A stretch of 64,000 nucleotides of DNA from Janthinobacterium sp. (GTDB lineage Bacteria > Pseudomonadota > Gammaproteobacteria > Burkholderiales > Chitinibacteraceae), in assembly GCA_025360045.1 (NCBI GenBank), contig JANYCY010000052.1, forward strand, positions 114,189 to 178,188, given 5' to 3'. The notes under the pieces were generated by a model. The model did not search any database. It saw only the letters and a list, made by a program, of their open reading frames with translations, and was not told the origin of the DNA. Both the position numbers and the translations under genes were made by a program. Below are positions 26,253 through 36,130 of the stretch, piece after piece. Every line of letters starts with the position of its first letter. The first letter of the stretch is position 1.

Positions 26253-28202
26253 TTAATCAGCAAAAGACACTTGGCTAGCGATCAGCACGCCGTTTGTTAG
26301 CACGCCTTTCACGTTAACGACACGGCCATTCGCCAAACTTCCGCTTTTTCCTTCCTTAATTTCAGCCTTGCTGGCGTCAACCTTTTGGCCCGCTACTTTA
26401 AAATTACTCAGCGACACAAAATCACTTACCGCTCCTTTTACTTCCAGCGTAGTTGCAACACGGCCTTTGATTTCAATTTGCTGCGCTTGTAATTTATCGC
26501 CACTCTTCAAAATGGTCACATTGACGTTGACCCCATTGACCACATCCGCCGTCTTCCCTCCATCGACAGGTGTCGTCGCACTCCAAAGAATCGTCACGCC
26601 ATTGAGTTTGAACTGGCTAGCCGTCACCCCGCTAATCACCCCGCCCAACTTCACGGGCGGCTCAACTTTAGGTGGGAAGCGCACTTCTTTGACCACCAAT
26701 ACATCGGCCAGCATCTCTCCACGCAGCAGCACCTTAGCGCCATTAACGAAGTCAGCCTTGCTAGTAACCACATCCGAGCCTACCGTGCCGTACTCTGTTT
26801 TGTCATTGATTTGCAAGCTGAGCTTCACACCACTTAGGGTGAACTTACCCGTTTTCGTGTCGTAATCTTTCACCTCGCCGGTAATGGTGCGTATACCCGC
26901 ACTGGCGGTTTGGCTGGCATTGGTCGGCGCACTGGCATTGGGAGGCGGTGTTGTCGCAACTGGCGTATCGATTTTCACCGTTTTAGCCTGCACCGTACCA
27001 TTACTAACACTCCCTTCTATTTTGACTTGCACGCCATTAGCAAGATTGCTTGCAGCACCGCCATCAAACGTCGCCGCGCTGCCATCAACCAAAGCGCCAC
27101 GCACCTTAAAGCTAGCGAGGGAGATGTAATCAGTAATCACGCCACTGAGTGATATTTTGGCGTCTGCGCTGTCTTTTACAAACTTCACACCTGCGGCCAC
27201 CAACTTATCGGTCTGCCACACGCCGCCCACCCGCACCGCCTTACCATTGGCCAGATCGGCCACCACACCGCTTTCAAATTTGGCCTTGCTGGCATCAACC
27301 AGCACTTCGCCTATTTTGAAGCTGACCGCCTTGGCATCCAAGCTGGCAATCAGCCCGCCAATTTGCATTTTTAGCCCATCACCGGCCTGTGGTTTTTTAA
27401 CTTTTAGCGCTTTGGCCGTCATCACATTGGCGGCGCTAATCGCTTGATCGCTCCATGCTGCGACCAACTGACCATTTTCTAGCACCACACCTTCTGGGCG
27501 AAGTTTTGCGCCACTAAAATTAACGGTTAAACCACTCACCACCAGCGTTTTAGCTGTATTGTCTAAGGCGCTCACCACGCCAACTACCCGCACCATCACG
27601 GCACTTGCTGGGTCTTTGCGCTCGATTCGGGTTGCTACAATCACGCCCGTGGCGTCGCGGCTGCCGTGCACTTCTACGATATCGCCAACCAGCAAATCAG
27701 CCAGCACGCTAGCGCCTTCAAATACGGTGGGAGCGGCCGCATCGGTGGATACTCTGACGGTTTGTCCTGCCAGTTTGAAGCCTGTGCCCGCAACTAACTC
27801 TGAGATTTTTCCGTAAACCTCAGGCAAGGCAGTCAGCGTTTTGATTTTGTCATCGCTACCCTGATCGGACTCCACCTTCATACCCAGCTTAATGTCATTA
27901 CTGGTACCGGTACTGCTCAGCGACGGATCTTGCTCCACCTTAAAGCTGGCACTGCTGTCGTCCAGCGTAACGCCATCAATGATCACACTACCAAAGCCGG
28001 TGACCGTGCCTTGGGCATAAGCGCCACCGCTTGGGGCGGGAGTTGGCGTTGGAACGGCTGTTGGCACCGTTGTCGGCACGGATGTTGGGTTTGTTGCCAC
28101 CGGCGTGGTTTCAGACGACGAGCCGCCACTCCCACCACCGCAGGCATAAAGCCCCACACTTGCCACCAAGGCCACTGTCCAAATTTTTAAGCGCTGATCC
28201 AT
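26253..28202 (-). CDS. DUF5666-repeat lipoprotein
   Basis: A 649-residue lipoprotein: signal peptide with lipobox GLYAC (~18-20), a Ser/Thr/Pro linker (TVPTAVPTPTPAP), then about seven tandem beta-rich DUF5666-type units. Each unit has a pattern such as G-x-I followed by F-K-V-x-G-x-x-V-D and NGxxVxVxG. The start is ATG 28202, 7 bases after GGGAG; upstream in-frame ATGs are less well spaced. Function of the family is unknown; OB-like small barrels on the cell surface are likely. A Pro-rich TPPPNASAPTNAS linker splits the repeat array near the middle. Confidence 0.75.
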   Translation of the reverse strand: MDQRLKIWTVALVASVGLYACGGGSGGSSSETTPVATNPTSVPTTVPTAVPTPTPAPSGGAYAQGTVTGFGSVIIDGVTLDDSSASFKVEQDPSLSSTGTSNDIKLGMKVESDQGSDDKIKTLTALPEVYGKISELVAGTGFKLAGQTVRVSTDAAAPTVFEGASVLADLLVGDIVEVHGSRDATGVIVATRIERKDPASAVMVRVVGVVSALDNTAKTLVVSGLTVNFSGAKLRPEGVVLENGQLVAAWSDQAISAANVMTAKALKVKKPQAGDGLKMQIGGLIASLDAKAVSFKIGEVLVDASKAKFESGVVADLANGKAVRVGGVWQTDKLVAAGVKFVKDSADAKISLSGVITDYISLASFKVRGALVDGSAATFDGGAASNLANGVQVKIEGSVSNGTVQAKTVKIDTPVATTPPPNASAPTNASQTASAGIRTITGEVKDYDTKTGKFTLSGVKLSLQINDKTEYGTVGSDVVTSKADFVNGAKVLLRGEMLADVLVVKEVRFPPKVEPPVKLGGVISGVTASQFKLNGVTILWSATTPVDGGKTADVVNGVNVNVTILKSGDKLQAQQIEIKGRVATTLEVKGAVSDFVSLSNFKVAGQKVDASKAEIKEGKSGSLANGRVVNVKGVLTNGVLIASQVSFAD

Positions 28203-28404
28203 CATCCATCTCCCATAAATTTCATGCAGCAATAAGCTTTATGGATTGTGGAGGGCAAACCTCAGCTGACAATAAGACTTACCGCCTTTTCAGCGATAAG
28301 CGGTGTAGGCGTCGCAAGCTCGGCCTGCTTAACCCCCCACTTTTGTCAGAAACACGCAAGCGCATAAATCAAAATCTAATCACTTAGTTTTTTAAACGTG
28401 TAAT

Positions 28405-28453
28405 TTTACCTATACACCCCGCCCTTTAATAGGTAAATTAAATGCACATTTAA
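28405..28453 (+). promoter_or_regulatory. Two inverted repeats upstream of hmp (candidate operators)
   Basis: Repeat one: TTTACCTAT (28405-28413) and ATAGGTAAA (28429-28437), perfect arms 15 bases apart. Repeat two: TTAAATG-CA-CATTTAA (28438-28453), a perfect palindrome ending 17 bases before the hmp ATG. Flavohaemoglobin genes are often repressed by NsrR, but neither site is an obvious NsrR consensus. The regulator is therefore undetermined. Confidence 0.45.
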
Positions 28454-28470
28454 AAAACACAGAGATACAC

Positions 28471-29670
28471 ATGCTTAATGCCGCCCAACGCGATCTAGTC
28501 CGCGCTACCGCTCCCGTCCTCAAACAACACGGCGTTGCGCTCACCACCCATTTTTATGCGCGGATGTTTCAATACAATCCAGAACTAAAACAAATTTTCA
28601 ACGAAGGCAATCAGCAGTCCGGCGCGCAGCAACAAGCACTCGCCATGGCCGTGGCGGCTTACGCCGAACATATCGACAACCCTAGCGTGCTGGCCCCTGT
28701 GCTCACCCATATCGCCAATAAGCACATCAGCCTTGGCATCCGCCCAGAACACTACCCGATTGTGGGCCATCACTTGCTGGCATCTATCCGTGAAGTATTG
28801 GGCGCCGCTGCCACAGATGAGTTAATTGCAGCATGGGCCGCCGCCTATGGCCAGCTTGCCGATGTATTGATTGCCGAAGAAGCGCAGCTCTATGCCGCTG
28901 CCGCGTTTAAGCAAGGCGGCTGGACAGGCTGGCGTGGTTTTGTGGTGGCAAAAAAAGAACAGGAAAGCAGTGAAATCACCTCCTTCTATTTACGCCCCGC
29001 CGACGGTGGCAGCGTACCCGATTACGCACCAGGCCAATATATTTCGGTAAGAATGTTTGTGCCGGAATGGAATCTGATGCAGCCGCGCCAATACAGTTTG
29101 TCTGATGCCCCGGGCAACGATTACCTACGCATCTCAGTAAAGCGCGAACAAGCTGACAATATCATCGGCCAAGTGTCTAATCTGCTGCATAACACGATGG
29201 GAGTCGGCGATGTGATCGACCTCGCCCCGCCAGCGGGTGATTTTGTACTGCATCAGGATCGCACAGGCCCAGTGGTTTTAATCAGCGGCGGCGTGGGCAT
29301 TACCCCGATGATGGCGATGCTAAAGCACTTGGCAAAAACCGGCAGCGATAGAGCCGTGCGCTTTGTACACGGCTGCCGCAATAGCGACGTGCATGCTTTT
29401 AAAGACGTGGTCAATCAGCTAGCGGTTAAAGAATCCAGCTTTGAAAAGACAATGTTTTATGGAGAAGCCTGCCCAAACCACAGCCACGACTATCTAGGCT
29501 ATGTGGACTTGGCTAAAATCGCCGACCGCGTGATTTTGCCCGACGCCGATTACTACCTCTGTGGGCCACTGGCCTTTATGCAAGCCCAGATCAAATCATT
29601 ACAAACCATGGGAATTAGTGCAGAGCGGATTCATGCTGAGGCATTTGGGACTGGGGGTGTAGCGGCTTAG
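28471..29670 (+). CDS. hmp: Flavohaemoglobin, nitric oxide dioxygenase
   Basis: A 399-residue cytoplasmic enzyme converting NO plus O2 to nitrate with NAD(P)H. The globin domain (~1-140) has the proximal His in ANKHISLGI (~85) and a distal pocket including FYARMF. The FAD domain (~150-260) carries RQYSLSDAPG, and the NAD domain (~265-399) carries GGVGITPMMAML and a terminal EAFG-type motif. Length matches E. coli Hmp (396). Single gene with its own operator-like palindromes upstream. Confidence 0.95.
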   Translation: MLNAAQRDLVRATAPVLKQHGVALTTHFYARMFQYNPELKQIFNEGNQQSGAQQQALAMAVAAYAEHIDNPSVLAPVLTHIANKHISLGIRPEHYPIVGHHLLASIREVLGAAATDELIAAWAAAYGQLADVLIAEEAQLYAAAAFKQGGWTGWRGFVVAKKEQESSEITSFYLRPADGGSVPDYAPGQYISVRMFVPEWNLMQPRQYSLSDAPGNDYLRISVKREQADNIIGQVSNLLHNTMGVGDVIDLAPPAGDFVLHQDRTGPVVLISGGVGITPMMAMLKHLAKTGSDRAVRFVHGCRNSDVHAFKDVVNQLAVKESSFEKTMFYGEACPNHSHDYLGYVDLAKIADRVILPDADYYLCGPLAFMQAQIKSLQTMGISAERIHAEAFGTGGVAA

Positions 29671-29690
29671 GGCGCTACCGCCCCATACGC

Positions 29691-30013
29691 GCTAAGCAAA
29701 GTCAAAAAGATCAGTGCCTTCGGCACGTTGATTTTGGTGCGGGCGTCCCGCTGGACCTTCCTTTCTTGTGTGGCCAAGAAACGAAGCCAAGCCACAACAC
29801 CAATAACACGAAAGCCCCTGCTCTGCGGACAATCGAGTCGGCGGCAGTCGAGACTCGCTCGTACCTCGCTGCCTCTGGCCGAAACCCCGCCCCGCTTGTT
29901 CCTCGCTCCGGCGTGTTTCAAGGGGACATTAAAAAGCCCTACGCGGAGAGCGTGGTTATTATGTTTTTTCGCTGCTTGCTAATGAAAAAACAAATTGCTT
30001 AGCGCATAAGGGG
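29691..30013 (+). repeat. R3 MITE-like element, complete copy (323 bp)
   Basis: Bounded by terminal inverted repeats: CCCCATACGCGCTAAGCAAA on the left, and a right end reading TTGCTTAGCGCATAAGGGG. Interior landmarks are GTGCCTTCGGCACG, TTTCTTGTGTGGCCAAGAAA, CGGACAATCGAGTCGGCGG and GCGTGTTTCAAGGGGAC. Short open frames inside are repeated in other copies but lack ribosome sites. No transposase; a MITE-like, non-autonomous element is the best reading. It fills most of the hmp-dnaB gap. Confidence 0.8.
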
Positions 30014-30050
30014 TGTAATCCGCCGTTTTCATCGTATTTCATCCCAAACT

Positions 30051-30072
30051 CGGCGGGTTGCACCCGCCCTAC
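30051..30072. repeat. R2 half-palindrome
   Basis: GGCGGGTTGCACCCGCCCTAC, the right arm of R2, adjacent to the R3 element. The left arm is not present. With the R3 copy it accounts for the hmp-dnaB spacer. Confidence 0.7.
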
Positions 30073-30147
30073 AAAAGATGCATCACATGATTTTGGCTTT
30101 AGCGATGCGCGTGGACAAGATAGAATTTTGCCCACGCAACTCAGCGC

Positions 30148-31563
30148 TTATTCAATATCACTCGACCAGCCATCTGGGCGAACCAAGGCGTTTTCGAAGC
30201 GGGAATGCTGGCCCACAAACACCAGCGGTATCTTACCCACTGGGCCGTTACGGTGTTTACCGATAATGCACTCGGCAAGGCCTTTGAATTGGGTATCTGG
30301 GTTGTAGTATTCATCGCGGTACATAAATAAAATCAAATCCGCATCCTGCTCAATCGCGCCAGATTCACGCAAATCCGACATCATCGGGCGTTTATCCGTG
30401 CGCTGCTCTACCGAACGGGAAAGCTGCGAGAGCGCGATAATCGGCACTTTTAGCTCTTTAGCCAGTGATTTTAAACCACGGGAAATTTCGCCCAGCTCGG
30501 TCGCTCGGTTTTGATCTTTTGCCCCCGCTCGCCCTGCCATCAACTGCAAGTAATCGATCACGATAAGCCCCAGCTGGCCGCCGCATTGCCGCGCCAAGCG
30601 ACGCGCTTTGGTGCGAATATCTAAGGCAGTCAAAGAGCCGGTTTCTTCAATAAAAATCGGCGCTTCGTTCATTTTGCCAACAGCGTGGGTCAGGCGCACC
30701 CAATCCTCATCTTCAAAACGACCCGTTTTAAGCTTGTGCAGATCGATGCGACCAATCGAGCCGACCATACGCATCCCCAGCTGGGTTGCGCCCATTTCCA
30801 TAGAGAAAATCGCCACCGGCAACTTCAGCTCAATGCCCACATGCTCGGCAATATTCACCGAAAACGCCGTTTTACCCATGGAAGGACGGCCCGCCACGAT
30901 AATCAAATCGCCCGCCTGCATGCCCGAAGTCATGCGATCCAGGTCTAAAAAACCTGTCGCAACGCCGGTGACTTCGGATGGATTGTCCTGCTGGAATAGA
31001 TGATCGATACGCTCAACAATTTCTTTTAAAATCGGCGGCATGCCGATAAAGCCTTTTTGGCCGCGAGACGATTGCTCGGCAATTTGGAACACGGCCGATT
31101 CGGCCTGATCGAGTAGCTCGGATGCTTCTCGCCCGCTGGGGCTATACGCCGCATCAGCAATATCGGTGGCAACCGACGCCAACTGGCGCATGACTGATTT
31201 TTCGCGGACAATTTCACCATATCGACGAATATTGGCCGCCGATGGGGTGTTTTGCACCAAAGAGCCCAAATACGCCAAGCCGCCCACATAAGTAAGCTCT
31301 TCGTGGGTATCGAGCGCTTCGGCCACGGTAATCACGTCGGCGGGGCGGCCCAGCTCTACCAGCTTAGCAATCACGGCAAAGATGCGGCGGTGATCATCAC
31401 GGTAGAAATCGGCTTCAAATAAGGTATCGGCAATTTTGTCGAATGAGCTGTTATCCAGCATCAGGCCACCAAGCACAGATTGCTCAGCCTCAACCGAATG
31501 CGGTGGCATGCGGATGTTTTCAAGTTGCGTCATGGAGTAGTCGGGGTTACGATGCTCGGTCAT
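30148..31563 (-). CDS. dnaB: Replicative DNA helicase DnaB
   Basis: A 471-residue hexameric 5'-3' helicase. The N-terminal DnaB domain begins MPPHSVEAEQSVLGGLMLDN (~20-120). The RecA-like motor has Walker A GRPSMGKTAFSVN (~210) and Walker B LIVIDYLQLM, then the H3/arginine-finger region ALSQLSRSVEQR and SDLRESGAIEQDAD. Length is normal and no intein is present. The repeat DNA flanking it is non-coding. Confidence 0.96.
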   Translation of the reverse strand: MTEHRNPDYSMTQLENIRMPPHSVEAEQSVLGGLMLDNSSFDKIADTLFEADFYRDDHRRIFAVIAKLVELGRPADVITVAEALDTHEELTYVGGLAYLGSLVQNTPSAANIRRYGEIVREKSVMRQLASVATDIADAAYSPSGREASELLDQAESAVFQIAEQSSRGQKGFIGMPPILKEIVERIDHLFQQDNPSEVTGVATGFLDLDRMTSGMQAGDLIIVAGRPSMGKTAFSVNIAEHVGIELKLPVAIFSMEMGATQLGMRMVGSIGRIDLHKLKTGRFEDEDWVRLTHAVGKMNEAPIFIEETGSLTALDIRTKARRLARQCGGQLGLIVIDYLQLMAGRAGAKDQNRATELGEISRGLKSLAKELKVPIIALSQLSRSVEQRTDKRPMMSDLRESGAIEQDADLILFMYRDEYYNPDTQFKGLAECIIGKHRNGPVGKIPLVFVGQHSRFENALVRPDGWSSDIE

Positions 31564-31674
31564 TTTTTTACATCTAGTGTGCTTCTTTGGAAGCTCGGCA
31601 TTTTACGCTACAAACTATCGAATGCGGCGGATAAGTGCTAAACCCATCCCCCTAAAACACAGCAGTTCGTCGCT

Positions 31675-31910
31675 GTAGGGCGGGTGAAACCCAATCCTAT
31701 CAACTTAAGCTTATTGCATTGGGTGCGTTGGCATTTATAGGGTGTACAACGACGTAGTCGGAGCGCAAAGAACGGTGCGCAAGAAAAACGACTGGCACAC
31801 CCTATATAAAACCAACCATGTTTTGACCTTAAGTTGATAGGATTGGGGTGAAACCCGCCAGAATTTGCAATAGAAATGTTACGAAAATGGCGGGTTGCAC
31901 CCGCCCTACA
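31675..31910. repeat. Composite repeat: R1 inserted into R2 with an 11-bp direct repeat
   Basis: Outer R2 arms: GTAGGGCGGGTGAAACCC at 31675 and GGCGGGTTGCACCCGCCCTAC ending at 31910. Inside is a long R1 (31693-31844) with perfect 17-base arms AATCCTATCAACTTAAG/CTTAAGTTGATAGGATT, and inside that the R1 core (31736-31806). GGGTGAAACCC occurs immediately left (31682-31692) and just right (31846-31856) of R1. Removing R1 and one copy restores an intact R2 hairpin. This fills the 422-base dnaB-ratA gap apart from the ratA promoter. Confidence 0.85.
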
Positions 31911-31985
31911 ATTTTAAACATGGAAATGAGCAGGAAGCTAATCCTTATCACTACCCAAGTCGCCTTATTATCATAAAGACAAACT

Positions 31986-32414
31986 ATGCAGTCTATTCGT
32001 AAAACAGTATTAGTCACCCACTCTGCTGATCGCATGTTTGATTTAGTCGATCATGTTGAAAACTATCCAAAATTCCTACCTTGGTGCGGCGGTGTAGAAG
32101 TGCACGAGCGGACTGACACCGTGCTGGATGTCACCGTGCAAATTGAATTTTTAAAAGTAAAAACTTTTTTCCGTACCCGAGATATTAAGTCGAAGCATTT
32201 AATTGATATGCAATTTGTGGATGGCCCGTTTAAAGCCTTGCATGGTGTGTGGCGCTTTACCCCGCTAATGGAAGACGCGTGCAAAGTAGAATTTGAGTTA
32301 GATTATGAGTTTTCTAGCCGCAGCTTAGAAATGATTATTGGCCCGGTATTTAATAAAATCACCCGCACTTTTGTGGATGCATTTATTAAACAAGCCGATA
32401 AAATCCATCCATAA
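31986..32414 (+). CDS. ratA: RatA-family START/Coq10-like protein
   Basis: A 142-residue SRPBCC (START-like) protein, single domain: VTHSADRMFDLVDHVENYPK at the start, FLPWCGGVEV, and the long C-terminal helix VDAFIKQADKI. Homologues are E. coli RatA (reported to inhibit 70S assembly) and Coq10 (ubiquinone-binding). Whether it acts as a toxin or a quinone chaperone is unresolved. It is followed by ratB 20 bases later, the standard arrangement. Confidence 0.88.
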   Translation: MQSIRKTVLVTHSADRMFDLVDHVENYPKFLPWCGGVEVHERTDTVLDVTVQIEFLKVKTFFRTRDIKSKHLIDMQFVDGPFKALHGVWRFTPLMEDACKVEFELDYEFSSRSLEMIIGPVFNKITRTFVDAFIKQADKIHP

Positions 32415-32434
32415 GCCGACATCTGCAGGTCATC

Positions 32435-32743
32435 ATGAGCACACTCATTCATATTGAAGTGGTCTACGCCACGCCAGCCCTACAAAAGCTCATTACCCTA
32501 AAAGTGGCGGCAGGGACGAGTGCGGAAGAAGCAATTACCCAATCGGGCATTTTAGATTTTTTTCCCGAAATTGATTTATCCAGCAATAAGATTGGTATTT
32601 TTTCAAAGGCTTGCAAACTCGACACCGTCTTACGGGAAAAAGATCGGGTAGAAATCTACCGCGCCCTACTGGCCGACCCGAAGGAAATCCGCAGGCAGCG
32701 GGCTTTAGAAGGTAAAGTCACCAAAAAAGGCGGCGGTATTTAG
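32435..32743 (+). CDS. ratB: RatB/RnfH-family ubiquitin-like protein
   Basis: A 102-residue beta-grasp (ubiquitin-like) protein: IHIEVVYATPALQKLITLKV, then VEIYRALLADPKEIRRQRAL, the latter typical of RnfH/YfjF. The C-terminus ends KKGGGI, reminiscent of Gly-rich ends but without a canonical Gly-Gly terminus. Function unknown; the gene travels with ratA. A tight 20-base spacing indicates one operon. Confidence 0.88.
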   Translation: MSTLIHIEVVYATPALQKLITLKVAAGTSAEEAITQSGILDFFPEIDLSSNKIGIFSKACKLDTVLREKDRVEIYRALLADPKEIRRQRALEGKVTKKGGGI

Positions 32744-32751
32744 CTAAACCC

Positions 32752-32912
32752 AAACCTATCAAACTAAGCTTTTGTCTCAAGATGAATCGACATTTCTTAG
32801 GGTTCACAACGACGTAGTCGGAGCGCAAAGAGCGGTGCGCAAGAAAAACGACTTGCACACCCTACGAAATGGTAGCCTCCCCCTTTGTAAAAGGGGGATT
32901 GAGGGGGATTTT
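32752..32912. repeat. R1 copy plus CCCCCTTT hairpin between convergent genes
   Basis: A diverged long R1 (ACCTATCAAACTAAGC to TTGCACACCCTAC, 32752-32865), then a block with CCCCCTTTGTAAAAGGGGG (about 32879-32897) followed by ATTGAGGGGGATTTT. The latter hairpin is close to the 3' ends of both ratB and the histidine kinase gene and may help terminate one or both. Confidence 0.7.
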
Positions 32913-35900
32913 CAAACCACCTTCAGCCCCGCATTCATTTTCTGCAAAATAGGCAGGGCTTCGCCAAAGTTGAACCTTTCCAAGGCAATTCTAAAAGCGG
33001 CAAACTCGGCCGGATCAAAAAAATCACTCATCGCATCGCCGTATTTACCCATCACGGTTAAGGCTTCTGCATCCATATCGTTGAGCAAACGCTCTAGCCA
33101 AGTTAATAAATTTTGCAATTCTTTAATCGGCATTTTTCCTGATGGCTTAGGGGCATTGGCAAAGGCATCTTCGCCATTGATATAAACCATCACTTCATGC
33201 ATTAACACATTTAAGTGTGTATCCAAAATCAACAAATCTTCTTTGACCTCATTGATTCCGCCACCGTGAGAAATTGCCGACTCAATACGCCCAGCAATTG
33301 CAGCCACCTTCACCCCGCCCAAAGTGGCACTCAGCCCTTTTAGGGTATGAGCAAAGCGCAGCGCAGGCTCTAATTCATTATTGAGCAAGGCTTGATTAAT
33401 CCGCATTACGCAATCACCCTCACTACCACTAAATTGCTTGAGCATTCGCAAATAGAGCGAGGGATTATTCATCACAAACCCTAAACCCACCGTCACCTCT
33501 AGCTCAACAAAGGTGGCTTGCGCAGCAGGGGCAGCTGGTGCCTCTGCGACGGGCGCGGGTGCGACTACGGCAGGCGTCGTTTGCAATGCCACAGCGACCG
33601 GCATTTCTAAATTTTTTTCTGCCGTGGGCCGTGCTAATACATCCACGCATTCAACTACCGCCTCCACCAGCAATGGCGTAGTCACGCCCGATGGTGAGGT
33701 GATCCGCCAGTGTTTTAAGCAGCTAAATAGCTGCATGGGGTCGATAGGCTTAGAGACATGGTCATTCATCCCCAAGTCTAAGCAGCGCGCCCGCTCTTCC
33801 ACCATGGCATGCGCCGTCATGGCAACTAGTGGAATATGGCTATAGCGCGCATCGGCACGAATACGTTTGGATGCCTCATAGCCATCCATCACCGGCATCT
33901 GCATATCCATTAGGATTGTTTCAAAGTAAGTAGGGCCAAATTCTTCCAATCGATCTAATGCTTCTTGTCCGTGATTGGCCACCACGACTTCTACCCCAAC
34001 CATCGCCAGCAGTTCAGTGGCAATTTGCTGATTAATCGGGTTGTCTTCTGTTAGCAAGACCCGCATCCCCTTCAGCCCTGCGCCTTCTTCGTCTTGAGGC
34101 TCTTTATTACTCAATGCCTCATCATCATCACGTGCAAATAGGGATATCAGGCAATCCGTTAAGGACGACGCATTCACGGGCTTAGTCAACACTGCGCTAA
34201 TATTCAGAGTCTGAGCCTGCACATAAATATCTTCACGATCAAATGCAGTGACAATCACAATTTTTGGCCCACCCTGCGGCAACGCTTCTTGGATTTTTTG
34301 TGCGGCCTGAGCCCCATCCATATGCGGCATTTGCCAATCGAGCAAAATCAAACCAAATGGGTCACCGCGCTGCTGAGCCGCAATAGATAACTCCACGGCG
34401 CCTTGCCCCGAGCCTACATTTTCAATTCGCACATCAAACCGTTTTAATACTTCGATAATAGCGAGACGCGCATGTTCATGATCATCAACCACTAACACAC
34501 GCATATTATTAATTTCATTGGGCACGGCCCGCTTTCTAATTTCTTTTTCTTCTACACCAAACCAAGCCGTAAATACAAAATGACTCCCTACTCCACTTTG
34601 ACTTTCCGCCCAAATCCGTCCACCCATTAATTCAACTAAACGCTTACTAATTGAAAGCCCTAGGCCCGTACCGCCGAATTTACGCGTGGTACTGCTATCG
34701 GCCTGAGTAAAGGGCATAAATAATTTGCCAATTTGCTCGGGCGTCATACCAATACCGGTATCCCTCACTCTAAATTCTAATTGCACCTGCTCTTGATTTC
34801 TTTCCAAGCAGGTAATGGTGATTTCCACATCCCCCGCTTCGGTAAACTTCACCGCATTATTCACCAAATTAATCATAATTTGGCTTAACCGTAAAGAATC
34901 CCCCACTAGGCAAGGCGGAATATCTTCTGGATGATGAATAACAAACTCTAATCCCTTTTCAAATACCTTTTGTGTCGTTACTGTACATACATTATTAAGT
35001 ACTGTTTCTAATTCAAATGGGGCTAATTCGATATTCAGTTTACCGGCTTCAATTTTGGAAAAATCTAAAATATCATTAATGATACCCAGCAAAGATGTGC
35101 CCGCATGATGGATTTTAGATAAATAGTCTCTTTGCTTAGGCGGCATTTCTGCTTTTAATGCCAAATGTGATAAACCAATGACCGCATTCATTGGCGTGCG
35201 GATTTCATGGCTCATATTAGCTAAAAAACTAGATTTTACTGAGGCGGCTTCTTCTGCGCGGGTTTTGGCTAATTGCAACTCTTGCTCAACTATTTTACGC
35301 TGGCTAATATCACGCGCAAATAAAGTGCCGCTGCAATGCCCATCCATATTTAATACCGTCATGCCGACTTCGATCGGCAATAAACTACCAGAGCGATTGC
35401 GTGCCAGTAATTCCCAAAATCGAGCCGTGGTAATTCGCGAGGTAACTTCACTTAAGCCTCGATCTAATACCAAAGGCAAATCCCCATCGCCTTCAATATG
35501 AATCAAGCTTTGTAATTTTAATCCAACCACTTCTGCAGCGGCAAAACCAAAAGTGAGCTCTGCAGCCCGGTTCCAATCCGTAACGCAACAATCTTGGTCA
35601 AGCAAGATCACTGCAATGGGCGCGCCTTCAATCACGGCTTTTGATTGCATTTCACTTTGCTGCAAAGCCATGGCTCGGCGATCCACCTCTTGCTCCAGCC
35701 CCTGCTTATGCGCCGCCAGCTCGGCATTACTCACCGTTAACACGGACATTAATTCATCCCGTGTTTGTTCATTGAAAATGTTTTTTACCTGCAAAATACA
35801 ATCGACTTCTTGATGGCCGACCCGAAACTCAAGCTGCACTGCACCATCGGGCAAAACCTGTTGCACATCAAAAAAGGCCGATAAAGATTGCTTTGCCCAG

Positions 35901-36130
35901 CCCCCTTCCACATGCACCACAAAACAAAGTGCCTCATTATCAAACCCCACCGGCAACGCGTGATGAACGGTTGACTGCCGAACAAGCTGACAAAGAGAAT
36001 AAAACCCCGTAAGCATATAGTCACTACGCATACGGCTCAGCTGCAAGCACTCTAGCGCTCGGCGCAATTTATCACGAGCGATGTAAACACTTTCTTCTGA
36101 GCGCAAATCCAATAGGCCTAGTTCAGTCAT
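32912..36130 (-). CDS. Hybrid sensor histidine kinase linked to the stressosome
   Basis: A 1072-residue protein. An uncharacterised N-terminal region with a coiled segment (~1-165) is followed by PAS (~170-290), HisKA with phospho-His in [13 protein letters not shown] (~320), HATPase (N box [26 protein letters not shown]), and two receiver domains (acceptor Asp in [11 protein letters not shown] and [11 protein letters not shown]). An Ala/Pro linker and an HPt domain ([13 protein letters not shown]) complete it. No transmembrane segment, so it is cytoplasmic. The ATG overlaps the TGA of the rsbX-like gene, making it the last gene of the stressosome operon and the likely signal output. No response regulator gene is adjacent. 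Confidence 0.88.
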   Translation of the reverse strand: MTELGLLDLRSEESVYIARDKLRRALECLQLSRMRSDYMLTGFYSLCQLVRQSTVHHALPVGFDNEALCFVVHVEGGWAKQSLSAFFDVQQVLPDGAVQLEFRVGHQEVDCILQVKNIFNEQTRDELMSVLTVSNAELAAHKQGLEQEVDRRAMALQQSEMQSKAVIEGAPIAVILLDQDCCVTDWNRAAELTFGFAAAEVVGLKLQSLIHIEGDGDLPLVLDRGLSEVTSRITTARFWELLARNRSGSLLPIEVGMTVLNMDGHCSGTLFARDISQRKIVEQELQLAKTRAEEAASVKSSFLANMSHEIRTPMNAVIGLSHLALKAEMPPKQRDYLSKIHHAGTSLLGIINDILDFSKIEAGKLNIELAPFELETVLNNVCTVTTQKVFEKGLEFVIHHPEDIPPCLVGDSLRLSQIMINLVNNAVKFTEAGDVEITITCLERNQEQVQLEFRVRDTGIGMTPEQIGKLFMPFTQADSSTTRKFGGTGLGLSISKRLVELMGGRIWAESQSGVGSHFVFTAWFGVEEKEIRKRAVPNEINNMRVLVVDDHEHARLAIIEVLKRFDVRIENVGSGQGAVELSIAAQQRGDPFGLILLDWQMPHMDGAQAAQKIQEALPQGGPKIVIVTAFDREDIYVQAQTLNISAVLTKPVNASSLTDCLISLFARDDDEALSNKEPQDEEGAGLKGMRVLLTEDNPINQQIATELLAMVGVEVVVANHGQEALDRLEEFGPTYFETILMDMQMPVMDGYEASKRIRADARYSHIPLVAMTAHAMVEERARCLDLGMNDHVSKPIDPMQLFSCLKHWRITSPSGVTTPLLVEAVVECVDVLARPTAEKNLEMPVAVALQTTPAVVAPAPVAEAPAAPAAQATFVELEVTVGLGFVMNNPSLYLRMLKQFSGSEGDCVMRINQALLNNELEPALRFAHTLKGLSATLGGVKVAAIAGRIESAISHGGGINEVKEDLLILDTHLNVLMHEVMVYINGEDAFANAPKPSGKMPIKELQNLLTWLERLLNDMDAEALTVMGKYGDAMSDFFDPAEFAAFRIALERFNFGEALPILQKMNAGLKVV

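Noticed and set aside
26368..27447. Several + strand open frames of 80-165 codons
   Set aside because: All are antisense to the DUF5666 lipoprotein gene and are Thr/Ser/Leu-rich reverse-frame products of its repeats.
29667..30002. Short open frames inside R3 repeats (also at 9.2, 15.7, 16.0, 46.4 and 56.8 kb) encoding similar peptides
   Set aside because: The similarity comes from the repeat DNA itself; frames are broken in different copies and have no ribosome sites.
31986..32743. ratA-ratB as a conventional type II toxin-antitoxin pair
   Set aside because: ratB homologues are ubiquitin-like proteins of unknown function and are not established antitoxins; the pair is a widely conserved housekeeping unit, so it is annotated by family only.
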